Shown piece by piece: positions 13,705-23,755 of a stretch of DNA of 24,326 bases. Origin of the DNA: Chloroflexota bacterium (lineage in GTDB: Bacteria > Chloroflexota > Dehalococcoidia > SM23-28-2 > RBG-16-64-32). Location of the stretch: positions 1-24,326 of the forward strand of contig JADFKG010000008.1 of assembly GCA_022565075.1 (NCBI GenBank), in the 5' to 3' direction. The translations under genes and the position numbers were made by a program. Position 1 is the first letter of the stretch; each line of letters begins with the position of its first letter. Below the pieces are notes generated by a model that worked only from the letters and a program-made list of their open reading frames with translations, searched no databases and was not told the DNA's origin.

Positions 13705-14348
13705 CTACCTGGGACACCCGATTGACCCGCTCCCTCAACGAGCCCCGTGCCGGCAGTTCTCCGGACGAGAAGGCTCCAGCGAAGCCGTCCGCACAACCGA
13801 AGGCAGAGGTCTCGACCGAATGGGAGCTCGTCCGCCGTGCGCAGCGGTACGACAACGACGCGATTCACGCGATCTACGAGACCTACTACCCGAAGATCTA
13901 CAACTACGCCTTCATGCAGATGGGCGACGTGCAGGCCGCCGAAGACCTGGCCTCCGACGTCATGCTCAAGATGATCGAGAAGGTTCAGACCTACAAGTTC
14001 CAGGGGCTGCCCTTCGGCGCCTGGGTCTTCCGCATCGCCCGCAACCGCCTGATCGATCTCCATCGCCGCCGCAAGCGTCGCGGCGAGGTCGACCTCAGCG
14101 AGACGATCGCCACAGCGGTCGCCAACCCGCAAGTGCTCGCCGAGCGTGCGCTGGAGCGGGGCCAGATCCAGGTGGCGCTCAAGCACCTGACCCCGGAACA
14201 GCGGCAGGTCATCGTGCTCAAGTTCATCGAGGGCTTCGACAACAGATCCGTCGGCAAGATCATGGGCCGCAGTGAGGGCGCCATCAAGTCGCTCCAGCAC
14301 CGCGCCCTTGGCGCCCTGCGACGCGTCCTACACCCGGACGAAGTTTAG
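13695..14348 (+). CDS. ECF-type RNA polymerase sigma-70 factor
   Basis: The protein has sigma region 2 (YDNDAIHAIYETYYPKIYNY to FRIARNRLIDLHRRRKRR) and region 4 (LKHLTPEQRQVIVLKFIEGF to IMGRSEGAIKSLQHRAL), joined by a short linker. It has no region 1 or 3, as expected for ECF factors. The start used is ATG 13695 (217 aa). It gives a polar Pro/Ala/Glu-rich extension of about 45 residues before region 2. The frame remains open to a TTG at 13611 inside the preceding gene, but that has no ribosome site. The next gene starts 2 bp after the stop and encodes a membrane protein with the layout of an anti-sigma or sigma-regulating partner. An inverted repeat overlaps the start. Confidence 0.9.
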   Translation: MRVATWDTRLTRSLNEPRAGSSPDEKAPAKPSAQPKAEVSTEWELVRRAQRYDNDAIHAIYETYYPKIYNYAFMQMGDVQAAEDLASDVMLKMIEKVQTYKFQGLPFGAWVFRIARNRLIDLHRRRKRRGEVDLSETIATAVANPQVLAERALERGQIQVALKHLTPEQRQVIVLKFIEGFDNRSVGKIMGRSEGAIKSLQHRALGALRRVLHPDEV

Positions 14349-14350
14349 AC

Positions 14351-16204
14351 ATGTTTCGCCGATACAGCTCAGTCCTCGACGAATGCCTGGAAGCCCTTCG
14401 CGCCGGCGAGGCGATGGAGCATATCGTCGCCCGCTATCCGCGCCACGCCGCGCGGCTAAGGTCGGCGCTGGCGCTGGCGGCGAGCGTGCAGTCCAGCCCG
14501 CGTGTCACACCACGAGCGCAGGCCCGTGAGCAGAGCTGGCGGCTCGTCCGCGAGCGCGCGCACCAGCTGCGAACGGGCGGACGGCGCGTGGCGGCCAGGC
14601 GCTCCAGTTATGGTGCGATCCTCAAGCCGGCCGGCGCTCTCTTCGCTGTGCTTCTGCTCGTGGCGTCGTTCGGCGGCGGCCTGGCGTACGCGTCGCAGGA
14701 CGCGATGCCGGACAGCCAACTCTACCGCGTGAAGCTGGCGTCGGAGGACATCCACCTCTGGTTCGTCTTCGACGAGAAGCACGAAGCCGAGATCCTGCTC
14801 GACCAGTCCAACCAGCGCATCGATGAGATCCGCAACATGGTCAGCCGGGGCAAGATAATTCCCGAAAACGTCCTCGCCGCTCTCGACGACCGCAACCGGC
14901 GCGCCGTGTCGATCCTGCGGGACCGCCCCGAAGAGACGGGCCTGCGCGCGCGCATCCTCATCCAGGCGGAGGAGCAGGAAGACCTGCTCGTAGCCCTCTG
15001 GCAGCAGGTGTCAGACGACGCCCGCGATGAGTACACGAAAGTCGTGGCCTCTCTGCACAACGTGCGGCTTGGCGGCGGTTCCGGCACTGCGCTCGTGGCC
15101 GTGCAGCCGGAGGATCTTCTTGGCGGCATCCAAACCATCTCAGGCCAGGTGCAAGCGCTGGGCGACGGCAGATGGAGCATCGGCGGCGTCGAGGTCTACA
15201 TCGACGGCCGCACGCTCGGTGGCGAGCAGATCGTGGCCGGCCTGACGGCGCGCGTTATCGTCGCGCTCGACGCTAACGGCCGCGGGCAGGCCCTCAGCCT
15301 GATCGGCGGCGGCTTTCTCGGCGGCCCAGAAACCGGCGCCTTCGTGAACGGCGTGGTCGAAGAGCTGACCAGCGAAGCCATCAGGGTTGGCGGTACCTGG
15401 TTCCGCATATCCGACTCCACGGTACAGACATACGACATCGAGCTGGGCGAGTACGCGCAGATCACGGTCAAGACTACCGAAGACGGTATCGTCGCAGGCG
15501 AGATTAAGCCGGCCGCCTTCGCGCGCACCTCGGCCGAGATCAGGGCGCTCACCTTCGAGGGCACGATCGAGGGCGACGTCAACGGCTCGATGAGCGAGTG
15601 GCTGATCGGCGGCTTCCAGTTCGGCATCACCGAGAGCACCGTTATCGACGCCAGTGCCGGAGATGTTCGCGACGGCGCACGCGTGCAGGTCGAAGCAGTC
15701 AACGATCGCGGCGAGCTGCAGGCTTCACGTGTATCAGTGCTCGCCAGCAAGACCGCAGCCGACGTCGTGACGGTAATCGGCACCTTCGACGGCTTCCAGG
15801 GCGCCGAGTGGGTCGTCAGCGGTCTGCCCATCGTCCCGCCCAAGGACGGCGATGAGCCGCAGGCCGGCGCGCTGATCAGCGTCGAAACAGAGCGCGGGGA
15901 CGCCGGCGAGCTGAACGCGTCCGGCTTCTTCGAGATCGAAGCGACGGACGACGAGGGGCTAGTTCGCACGCAGGGCACGATCAGCGAGATCGACGGCAAC
16001 CGCTGGGCGCTTGAGTTCGGCGATATCAGCGTCCTGGCGACCGCAGAGATCGCCGGCGGCGAGCCGGGCATCGGCCAACGAGTGCTGATCTGGAGTGAGC
16101 CGCGCGCAGGCGGCAATCTCGTCGCCCGCTACGTGCGCGTCCTCGACCACGAGCCGATCAACAACGCCTTCGTTGATACCGTCCTGCCGGTGCCCGCGCC
16201 GTAG
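14351..16204 (+). CDS. Single-pass membrane protein with DUF5667 and repeated DUF5666-like domains; probable sigma regulator
   Basis: In this 617-aa protein, residues 1-88 are cytoplasmic and helical, with LDECLEALRAGEAMEHIVARYP, a motif seen in proteins encoded beside ECF sigma factors. One membrane helix lies at about 90-113. Residues 114-240 form an outside helical domain of DUF5667 type (SQDAMPDSQLYRVKLASEDI, many charged heptads). From about 255 to the end there are five related beta-rich modules, starting near 258, 328, 399, 472 and 538. Each has the pattern G-x-V/I-x..W-x-I/V-G-G..I-x-G-x-x-V-x-V, like DUF5666. The coupling to the sigma gene (2-bp gap) and the topology suggest an extracytoplasmic sensor that restrains the sigma factor. 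That role is inference. No sorting signal is present at the C-terminus. Confidence 0.85.
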   Translation: MFRRYSSVLDECLEALRAGEAMEHIVARYPRHAARLRSALALAASVQSSPRVTPRAQAREQSWRLVRERAHQLRTGGRRVAARRSSYGAILKPAGALFAVLLLVASFGGGLAYASQDAMPDSQLYRVKLASEDIHLWFVFDEKHEAEILLDQSNQRIDEIRNMVSRGKIIPENVLAALDDRNRRAVSILRDRPEETGLRARILIQAEEQEDLLVALWQQVSDDARDEYTKVVASLHNVRLGGGSGTALVAVQPEDLLGGIQTISGQVQALGDGRWSIGGVEVYIDGRTLGGEQIVAGLTARVIVALDANGRGQALSLIGGGFLGGPETGAFVNGVVEELTSEAIRVGGTWFRISDSTVQTYDIELGEYAQITVKTTEDGIVAGEIKPAAFARTSAEIRALTFEGTIEGDVNGSMSEWLIGGFQFGITESTVIDASAGDVRDGARVQVEAVNDRGELQASRVSVLASKTAADVVTVIGTFDGFQGAEWVVSGLPIVPPKDGDEPQAGALISVETERGDAGELNASGFFEIEATDDEGLVRTQGTISEIDGNRWALEFGDISVLATAEIAGGEPGIGQRVLIWSEPRAGGNLVARYVRVLDHEPINNAFVDTVLPVPAP

Positions 16205-16213
16205 CACCGCCCG

Positions 16214-16243
16214 TTGGCGCAGACATCTGCCTTCCCCTACACT
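16214..16243 (+). promoter_or_regulatory. Candidate promoter of tRNA-Glu(TTC)
   Basis: TTGGCG and TACACT are separated by 18 bp, placing the start about 3 nt before the tRNA. It begins 10 bp after the stop of the upstream protein gene. Confidence 0.45.
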
Positions 16244-16252
16244 GAATCTGCT

Positions 16253-16329
16253 GCCCCCGTCGTCTAGCGGCCCAGGACGCCGCCCTTTCAAGGCGGAGAT
16301 CGCGGGTTCGAATCCCGCCGGGGGCACCA
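16253..16329 (+). tRNA. tRNA-Glu (anticodon TTC)
   Basis: There is a perfect 7-bp acceptor (GCCCCCG with CGGGGGC), an anticodon arm CCGCC-CTTTCAA-GGCGG giving TTC, a T arm with GGTTCGAATCC, and encoded CCA. It is very similar to tRNA-Glu(CTC) at 9321. Confidence 0.97.
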
Positions 16330-16342
16330 ACTTTCAGATACG

Positions 16343-16385
16343 ATAAGCCCCCTCAGCCGGCGGGAATTGTGCTAAGGGGGCTTAT
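16343..16385 (+). terminator. Terminator after tRNA-Glu(TTC)
   Basis: ATAAGCCCCCT pairs perfectly with AGGGGGCTTAT over 11 bp around a 21-nt loop. The T-tract is short. The stem resembles the terminator after the first tRNA pair. Confidence 0.7.
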
Positions 16386-16487
16386 CAATCGAACCGTGGG
16401 CGGGATGCGCAACATCGCTCTAGCCGCCACCGCTGTAGAATGGCGCGGTAGTAGTTGTTTTACACGAGGAGTACGGCTAGCGACGTT

Positions 16488-16505
16488 GGTGCCGCGCACG
16501 GCACC
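16488..16505 (+). promoter_or_regulatory. Leader hairpin upstream of the SPFH gene
   Basis: GGTGCCG/CGGCACC forms a 7-bp stem with the tetraloop CGCA. It lies 29 bp before the ATG. The upstream spacer (16386-16534) should hold the promoter; TAGAAT near 16435 is a weak -10 candidate. Confidence 0.35.
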
Positions 16506-16534
16506 CACCTCAACGACTAGAGACGGGAGACGAA

Positions 16535-17617
16535 ATGTTCTGGATAATCTTTACGATCCTGATGGTGCTCGCCTTCGTGGCGAGTATCCTCATTGGCGGT
16601 GTCGTCCATCGGCTGTCCGACCAGGACAAGTTAAAGGCCAAGACTGCGCCGCCCGCCAGCACCGAAGAGGATGACTATCTCAGTGCCCGGCGCAAGACCG
16701 ATCTTGATCGCCTTGAGGACCTGGCGAACGACAAGAACCTGATCGCCAAAGTCATCGGCTTCGGCGGCCCGGTAGCCTTCGGCCTCCTGTGGATGATCGT
16801 GACGTTCGCCATGAGCTTCCATCAGGTGCCGGCGGGTCACGTCGGCGTGGTGTACGAGTTCGGTGGCATCGTAGGACAGACCGGTGATGGCGCGCAGTGG
16901 GTCGCTCCCTGGCGGGATGTCACAAACGCGACCGTTCAGGTGCGGAGCTTCGCGTTCACCAACAATCCCGGCGCGGTAGCCAAAGACGTGATAGTACTCG
17001 GCGGCGGCCTGGACTCGTTCTCAATCGAGACGCAGGACGTGTTCATCAACGCGAGGCTCGACATTCAAGTGAGCCCGCGGGACGTGCAGACGCTGTACCG
17101 CACGGTGGGTAGCGACTACGTGAACCAGCTCATCCCGCAGCGCGTCGCACAGGCGTTCAAGGACGTGACCGTCACCTACCGCACGGTTGACATCGCCCCC
17201 AACAGGGACGAGATCAAGGACGAAGTCGAAGAGCGTCTGGACGCAGAGCTGGACCAGTTCAGCATCGACGTGGTGGCACTGCTCATCGAGAGCATCAGCT
17301 TCAGCGAAGCGTTTACGCAGGCGATTGAGAACAAGCAGATCGCCACGCAGGAAGCTGCGCGTGCGGCCGAGCTGATCTCGAAGGCGGAGAACGAGGCGCT
17401 GGCGGAGATCGCCCGGGCCGAGGGTGTGGCAGGCGCTCTGGTCGCTGAGGCCCAAGGAAAGGCCGAAGCCAACCGCCTCATCACGGCATCGATCAACCCG
17501 CTCCTCGTCCAGTGGGAGGCGGTTCAGAAGCTGGCCGACAACATTACGATAGCCCTTCTCCCGTCGGGCGAGGGCATCATCATCGACCCGGCCACGTTGC
17601 TGAGCCCGCCGGAGTAA
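16535..17617 (+). CDS. SPFH/band-7 domain membrane protein
   Basis: The 360-aa protein has two membrane helices before its SPFH domain. One is at the extreme N-terminus (2-23) and one at about 74-96, with a charged 50-residue cytoplasmic-type stretch between them. The SPFH domain starts QVPAGHVGVVYEFGGIVG (97-114) and runs to about 265 (VALLIESISFSEAF). A long Ala/Glu-rich coiled coil (AARAAELISKAENEALAEIARAEG) and AQGKAEANRLI follow, as in prohibitin, HflC and flotillin-like proteins that form membrane rings or microdomains. GGGAG lies 7 bp before the ATG. No NfeD or FtsH/HflK partner is adjacent, so the function is a general membrane scaffold at best. Confidence 0.9.
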   Translation: MFWIIFTILMVLAFVASILIGGVVHRLSDQDKLKAKTAPPASTEEDDYLSARRKTDLDRLEDLANDKNLIAKVIGFGGPVAFGLLWMIVTFAMSFHQVPAGHVGVVYEFGGIVGQTGDGAQWVAPWRDVTNATVQVRSFAFTNNPGAVAKDVIVLGGGLDSFSIETQDVFINARLDIQVSPRDVQTLYRTVGSDYVNQLIPQRVAQAFKDVTVTYRTVDIAPNRDEIKDEVEERLDAELDQFSIDVVALLIESISFSEAFTQAIENKQIATQEAARAAELISKAENEALAEIARAEGVAGALVAEAQGKAEANRLITASINPLLVQWEAVQKLADNITIALLPSGEGIIIDPATLLSPPE

Positions 17618-17715
17618 GCCGAGCATAGCGACGCCTTGCTACTCAGTACCAGCGAAGCCATTTCGTGGCCATCTCAGATACGAATCCGGCCGGGGGCGCC
17701 CTTCATCGCCCCCGC

Positions 17716-18408
17716 ATGACGGGCGCCGTGCCCGACTCTCTGGAACGAATCCGGGACGATGTCACCGGCTGCTTTCGCTGCCCACGCCTCGTCGAGTGGC
17801 GTGAGCGAACCGCACGCGAGAAGCGAGCCTCCTTCCGCGACTGGGACTACTGGGGGCGCCCGGTCCCCGGCTTCGGCGATCCGGACGCACGCTTGCTCGT
17901 CGTCGGGCTGGCGCCGGCCGCCCACGGCGGCAACCGCACCGGCCGCGTCTTCACCGGCGACCGCTCCGCCGACTGGCTCTACCGTGCGCTGCACCGTGCC
18001 GGTTTCGCCAACCAGCCCACGAGCGAGCACCGAGACGACGGCCTGCGGCTGACCGGCGCCTACGTGACGGCGGTCAACCGCTGCGCGCCGCCGGCCAACC
18101 GCCCGACGCCGGAGGAGCGTGACAACTGCCTGCCGTACCTGGAACGCGAGATCGCGCTGCTGGCGGACCTGCGCGTGATCGTGGCGCTGGGATCGTACGC
18201 GCTGGACGGGCTCGCGCGTGTCTTCAGCCTGCGCCCGAAGCCGAAGTTCGGCCACGGCGCGGAGATCGCGGTCACAGGCCCAGACGGGCGCGGCGGGCGG
18301 ACGATCGTCTGCTCGTTCCACCCGAGCCAACAGAACACGTTCACGGGCCGGCTGACGGAGGAGATGCTGGACGCGGTCTTCGAGCGGGCGCGGGAGCTGG
18401 CGGGCTAG
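17716..18408 (+). CDS. udgB: Uracil-DNA glycosylase family 5 (UdgB)
   Basis: This enzyme removes uracil and some other deaminated bases from DNA. Its signature is strong: GLAPAAHGGNRTGRVFTGD in motif 1, SFHPSQQNTFTGRLT in motif 2, and four cysteines for a 4Fe-4S cluster (C19 and C22 in CFRC, C123, C138). Motif 1 has Ala rather than the Asp or Asn used by other uracil glycosylases, as is normal for family 5. I use ATG 17716 (230 aa). GTG 17665 would add 17 residues; neither has a good ribosome site. The last 33 bp are duplicated at 19589-19624, marking a tandem duplication edge. Confidence 0.92.
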   Translation: MTGAVPDSLERIRDDVTGCFRCPRLVEWRERTAREKRASFRDWDYWGRPVPGFGDPDARLLVVGLAPAAHGGNRTGRVFTGDRSADWLYRALHRAGFANQPTSEHRDDGLRLTGAYVTAVNRCAPPANRPTPEERDNCLPYLEREIALLADLRVIVALGSYALDGLARVFSLRPKPKFGHGAEIAVTGPDGRGGRTIVCSFHPSQQNTFTGRLTEEMLDAVFERARELAG

Positions 18409-18421
18409 TTCTGCCGGTCGC

Positions 18422-18901
18422 CTATCTCAGGCGGCTCTCTTCGCAGTCTGGCTGGACCAAGGCCTTGCTGTGCCGCATGCCGCCGACGAGCTCGCCGGTT
18501 TCGGCGCTGATGACGATCAGCGAGAAGATCACTTTGATGTCGGCAGGACTCAGGCTGTGACAGCCTCCGAGGGGCGGATATGCGATAACGGTATCAGGGT
18601 CGAAGCTGAGCACCCAGACAAGTAGCCCGCCGTTAGAGAAGTCCCGGGCAAGCAGCGCCTGGCGCACTTCGCCCGGTTCTTCGCGCCCGTTCGCGATGGC
18701 AATCGCGGCAGCCTCGTCGATAGCGGGAACGGTCCCCGCCTCGGCCGGCCTTATTCTCAGCTGGGCAAACTCCTCAGGCGATACGCCCCTCAGGGGAGAT
18801 CCCGGCGGAGGCGACCAACTCCCGAGGGCCCCGATCAGCAGGATCGTCGCCAAGAGAGCGCCCACGGGAACTACGGCCATGGCCATGCCGCGTGTACTCA
18901 C
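18422..18901 (-). CDS. Exported/membrane-anchored hypothetical protein, paralog A
   Basis: The 159-aa protein has an N-terminal signal anchor (about 8-28, VVPVGALLATILLIGALG) and an outside domain. The domain shows SPEEFAQLRI, AAIAIANG, QALLARDF, LLVWVLSFDPDTV and VISAETGELVG. This order (helix, then a V-W-V strand, then a TGE turn) is reminiscent of PepSY-like folds, but I cannot assign it. It is clearly homologous to the protein at 19621-20082, with the matching blocks LLARDF/VLARRS, VWVLSFDPDTV/VWVVNFEPDSV and SAETGELVG/NAMTGEWVG. The start is GTG 18901. It is convergent with udgB, 13 bp apart. Confidence 0.8.
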   Translation of the reverse strand: MSTRGMAMAVVPVGALLATILLIGALGSWSPPPGSPLRGVSPEEFAQLRIRPAEAGTVPAIDEAAAIAIANGREEPGEVRQALLARDFSNGGLLVWVLSFDPDTVIAYPPLGGCHSLSPADIKVIFSLIVISAETGELVGGMRHSKALVQPDCEESRLR

Positions 18902-18967
18902 GCCACGATTGTACGCCTCGGCGGGGCGCCCGCTACGAATGAGAAGAGGACATCAAGTTCGTTGGGG

Positions 18968-19423
18968 TCAGTCGACCTGAGCCCGCCACTGCCATCCGGA
19001 CGAGGGCCGAGCCTCGGCATGTTGAGGGTGCCGTGGGAGCACAAAGAACGCGAGGAGGCCAGCTACCGGCGCGAACAGGGCTATCGTGGCCGGCACCAAC
19101 GTAACACCAGCTACGAGGCTCCAACCGGCGTAGCGGAGGGGAAGCCCTGAGTCGCGCTCCCTTCCCCGATCGAGCACCATGCCGACGATGAGCAGGAACG
19201 CACCGACGGCGTATCCGGCCACTATGACCGTTCCGGCATTGATGCTGTCTGGTCCGCTCGTAATGAGCAAAGTCACCGCCGCGGCCGCCAGCGCAGGCAG
19301 GACAACCATCGCAACTGACCAGATGACCCAGGCTCTGCGCGCTCTATTCCAAAGTGCTGCACGCCCTCGGAGCAGGGCGAGGATCACGAAAAAGATGTAG
19401 AGCGCGTAGGCTACATGAACCAT
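18968..19423 (-). CDS. Four-helix membrane protein, hypothetical
   Basis: The 151-aa protein has four hydrophobic helices, at about 3-19, 33-55, 63-83 and 99-128, with short basic loops (RGRAALWNRARRAW, DRGRERDSG) and a polar C-terminal tail. No family is recognised. It lies between paralog A and the truncated third paralog, inside the duplicated region. It has no counterpart in the second copy, so it was either gained in copy 1 or lost from copy 2. A ribosome site is weak (GGTAG just before the ATG). Confidence 0.7.
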   Translation of the reverse strand: MVHVAYALYIFFVILALLRGRAALWNRARRAWVIWSVAMVVLPALAAAAVTLLITSGPDSINAGTVIVAGYAVGAFLLIVGMVLDRGRERDSGLPLRYAGWSLVAGVTLVPATIALFAPVAGLLAFFVLPRHPQHAEARPSSGWQWRAQVD

Positions 19424-19432
19424 ATCTACCGG

Positions 19433-19495
19433 CTAAGTGCTCTCTCCCCACAGCACGACGCCAGCCAACACAATTAAGAATGGTAGTCTTCTCAC
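19433..19495 (-). pseudogene. Truncated third paralog (signal-peptide remnant)
   Basis: Starting from GTG at 19495, 20 codons read MRRLPFLIVLAGVVLWGEST and then stop. This parallels the intact paralog at 20082 (MRRLPLVLVLAVGVLLG). The DNA upstream is also shared between the two copies. The rest of the protein is missing and the next gene begins at 19423. It is most likely a remnant left after the tandem duplication. Confidence 0.7.
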
Positions 19496-19526
19496 CGTTG
19501 AGCCTCCGTCATTATTGTACGCCCGC

Positions 19527-19582
19527 AGTCGGGGGGAAGGTGACGAGGGACGTCGTGCTCTGGACACCCTCGATCGGGCGGA
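19527..19582 (-). pseudogene. Duplicated 3' end of the Lrp-like gene
   Basis: The minus strand encodes RPIEGVQSTTSLVTFP, identical in protein to the end of the Lrp-like gene at 20113-20349. The following stop codon is lost because one base of CTAG is missing. Including the intergenic part, 19496-19580 matches 20083-20166 at about 85% identity, counted by eye. Confidence 0.8.
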
Positions 19583-19588
19583 GGAGGG

Positions 19589-19624
19589 GTCTTCGAGCGT
19601 GCGCGGGAGCTGGCGCGCTCCTAG
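19589..19624 (+). pseudogene. Duplicated 3' end of udgB
   Basis: GTCTTCGAGCG... at 19589-19624 matches the last 33 bp of udgB (18376-18408) with two or three substitutions and a 3-nt difference near the end. It would encode VFERARELARS and a stop, against VFERARELAG in udgB. It directly follows the Lrp scrap and marks the joint of the duplication. Confidence 0.8.
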
Positions 19625-20082
19625 TCGACCGTCTTGAAGCGGCCCGCCCCGAAGCTACCAACCCACTCACCCGTCATCGCGTTCACGAAGGTAAGGGCGA
19701 ATCGGTTCTCGATATCCTCTGGGCCCCTCGCTACCCAAGTGGAAGCGGGACCCGGTCCGAGAGGAACGATTGGTGCGACGCTGTCCGGCTCGAAATTAAC
19801 GACCCAAACGAGTCCATCAAGGGAGCGTCTCGCGAGCACGATCTGGCGAATCCTGCCACCCGGCTTCTTCTCCAGCGCGACTTCGGCTGCGTGCTTCGCA
19901 TCGAAGGCGGGCTCCTCGACCGGAACCTTGAGGGAGATGCCGGCCTGCCGGACATCCTCGGCCGATAGCCCCTCGATCCGGATTTCGTCGGACGAATCAT
20001 CCCCAGCGGATAAACCACAGCCGATCGTCGTGCCAAGAAGCACGCCGACCGCGAGTACCAATACGAGCGGCAATCTCCTCAC
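19621..20082 (-). CDS. Putative lipoprotein, paralog B
   Basis: The 153-aa protein starts with a basic n-region and hydrophobic stretch ending TTIGC. C22 is therefore a possible lipidation site, although Thr at -3 is not ideal. The mature part contains GLSAEDVRQAGISL, HAAEVALEKKP, IRQIVLARRSLDGLVWVVNFEPDSV, a Pro/Gly loop and FVNAMTGEWVGSF. It is homologous to paralog A over most of its length. The start is GTG 20082; AGGCTCAAGGGTGAGG precedes or overlaps it. Its stop overlaps the udgB scrap on the opposite strand. The Lrp-like gene ends 30 bp upstream on the same strand, so the two may be co-transcribed. Confidence 0.82.
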   Translation of the reverse strand: MRRLPLVLVLAVGVLLGTTIGCGLSAGDDSSDEIRIEGLSAEDVRQAGISLKVPVEEPAFDAKHAAEVALEKKPGGRIRQIVLARRSLDGLVWVVNFEPDSVAPIVPLGPGPASTWVARGPEDIENRFALTFVNAMTGEWVGSFGAGRFKTVD

Positions 20083-20112
20083 CCTTGAGCCTCCGCCGCA
20101 ATTATACGCCCG

Positions 20113-20349
20113 CTAGTCGGGGAAAGTGACGAGCGACGTCGTGCTCTGGACGCCCTCGATCGGGCGGATGCGGTCGCCCAGGATGCGCGGGATCTCCTGC
20201 AGGTTGTCGACGGATATCTCAACGACGATATCGTACGGGCCCATCACTTCGTGGACCGCTTCGATCCCCTGCATGCCTTGTATCTCTGCTAGGACGTTCT
20301 TCGTGTTGCCAGGGTCAGTCACGATCAGCACGTAGGCTTTAATTGCCAT
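20113..20349 (-). CDS. Stand-alone Lrp/AsnC ligand-binding (RAM) domain protein
   Basis: The 78-aa protein is the alpha-beta effector-binding domain of Lrp/AsnC regulators without the DNA-binding half (MAIKAYVLIVTDPGN at the start, GPYDIVVEISVDNLQEIPRIL, then IRPIEGVQSTTSLVTFPD). Such short proteins are usually oligomeric amino-acid or metabolite sensors that may act with full-length Lrp. The ATG at 20349 is chosen because the family begins exactly here; the longer open frame upstream runs through the promoter region and into the antisense of acnA. AAGGAG lies 12 bp upstream, a little far. It is divergent from acnA. Confidence 0.88.
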   Translation of the reverse strand: MAIKAYVLIVTDPGNTKNVLAEIQGMQGIEAVHEVMGPYDIVVEISVDNLQEIPRILGDRIRPIEGVQSTTSLVTFPD

Positions 20350-20409
20350 CGGGGGTGCGCTCCTTCCCAGGTCTGCGAGCGATGCGTAGGTATAGACGGG
20401 TGTGCCGCC

Positions 20410-20415
20410 AGTATA
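20410..20415 (-). promoter_or_regulatory. Candidate -10 box of the Lrp-like gene
   Basis: TATACT on the minus strand predicts a start about 55 nt before the ATG. The -35 region is weak. The divergent acnA gene begins 55 bp to the right, so the two promoters share this short interval; TAGACT at 20453 is an acnA candidate. Confidence 0.4.
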
Positions 20416-20469
20416 CCTGAATAGCGCGCCCTTCTCGCTCGCAACTGGCCTGATAGACTGAAGACACCG

Positions 20470-23229
<2,760 letters not shown>

Positions 23230-23236
23230 TCTCCAC

Positions 23237-23755
23237 ATGCAACTGGAGTTCTCCGACGACCCGGTCAAAGCGTTCAAACAACTGCGACTAATTCATTTCG
23301 CCTTTGCGGCCTCAGTGCTGCTAATGGTGTTCGCCGCGGAGCTTCTGGCCTCGCACAACGACGGCCCGATGGGCGATCTTGAAGGCTTCGCCTGGACGTT
23401 CAGGCTGTTTATCGCAGGTTATTACGCCCTTCTTCTCGTCCCCTTGGCGGTCTTGGCCAATGAACGACGATATGTGGCGAAGGGAATGAAGGTGGATCCG
23501 AGGAAGCCTGATCTAGTCGTGAAAAACGCCCTCGAGGCGACTCAGATATTCAGGTCGTCCCTTAGTCATTTCCCAGCAATTGTCGGAATGATTTTGTTTA
23601 TCCTGAGTGATGAGCGCCTGGATCTTTACGTGCCAGTAACCGTATCGGTCCTGCTTCTCGCTTTGATCCGCCCCACTCGCAAGCACTGGGAGGAAACGTA
23701 CGCTTTGGCTTCTCGCGAGTATCCGGGCATCAGCCCGTCACCTTGGGCGCCGTGA
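23237..23755 (+). CDS. Hypothetical four-helix membrane protein
   Basis: The 172-aa protein has hydrophobic helices at about 20-38, 51-74, 112-126 and 129-144, separated by a charged cytoplasmic-type loop (NERRYVAKGMKVDPRKPDLVVKNALEA). No known motif is seen. AAGGTGAT, 6 bp upstream of the ATG, overlaps the acnA stop codon, so its translation is probably coupled to aconitase. Its stop overlaps the next start as GTGA. Codon usage is less GC-biased than in acnA (for example TTCATTTCGCCTTTGCG). That could mean low expression or a more recent arrival. Confidence 0.8.
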   Translation: MQLEFSDDPVKAFKQLRLIHFAFAASVLLMVFAAELLASHNDGPMGDLEGFAWTFRLFIAGYYALLLVPLAVLANERRYVAKGMKVDPRKPDLVVKNALEATQIFRSSLSHFPAIVGMILFILSDERLDLYVPVTVSVLLLALIRPTRKHWEETYALASREYPGISPSPWAP

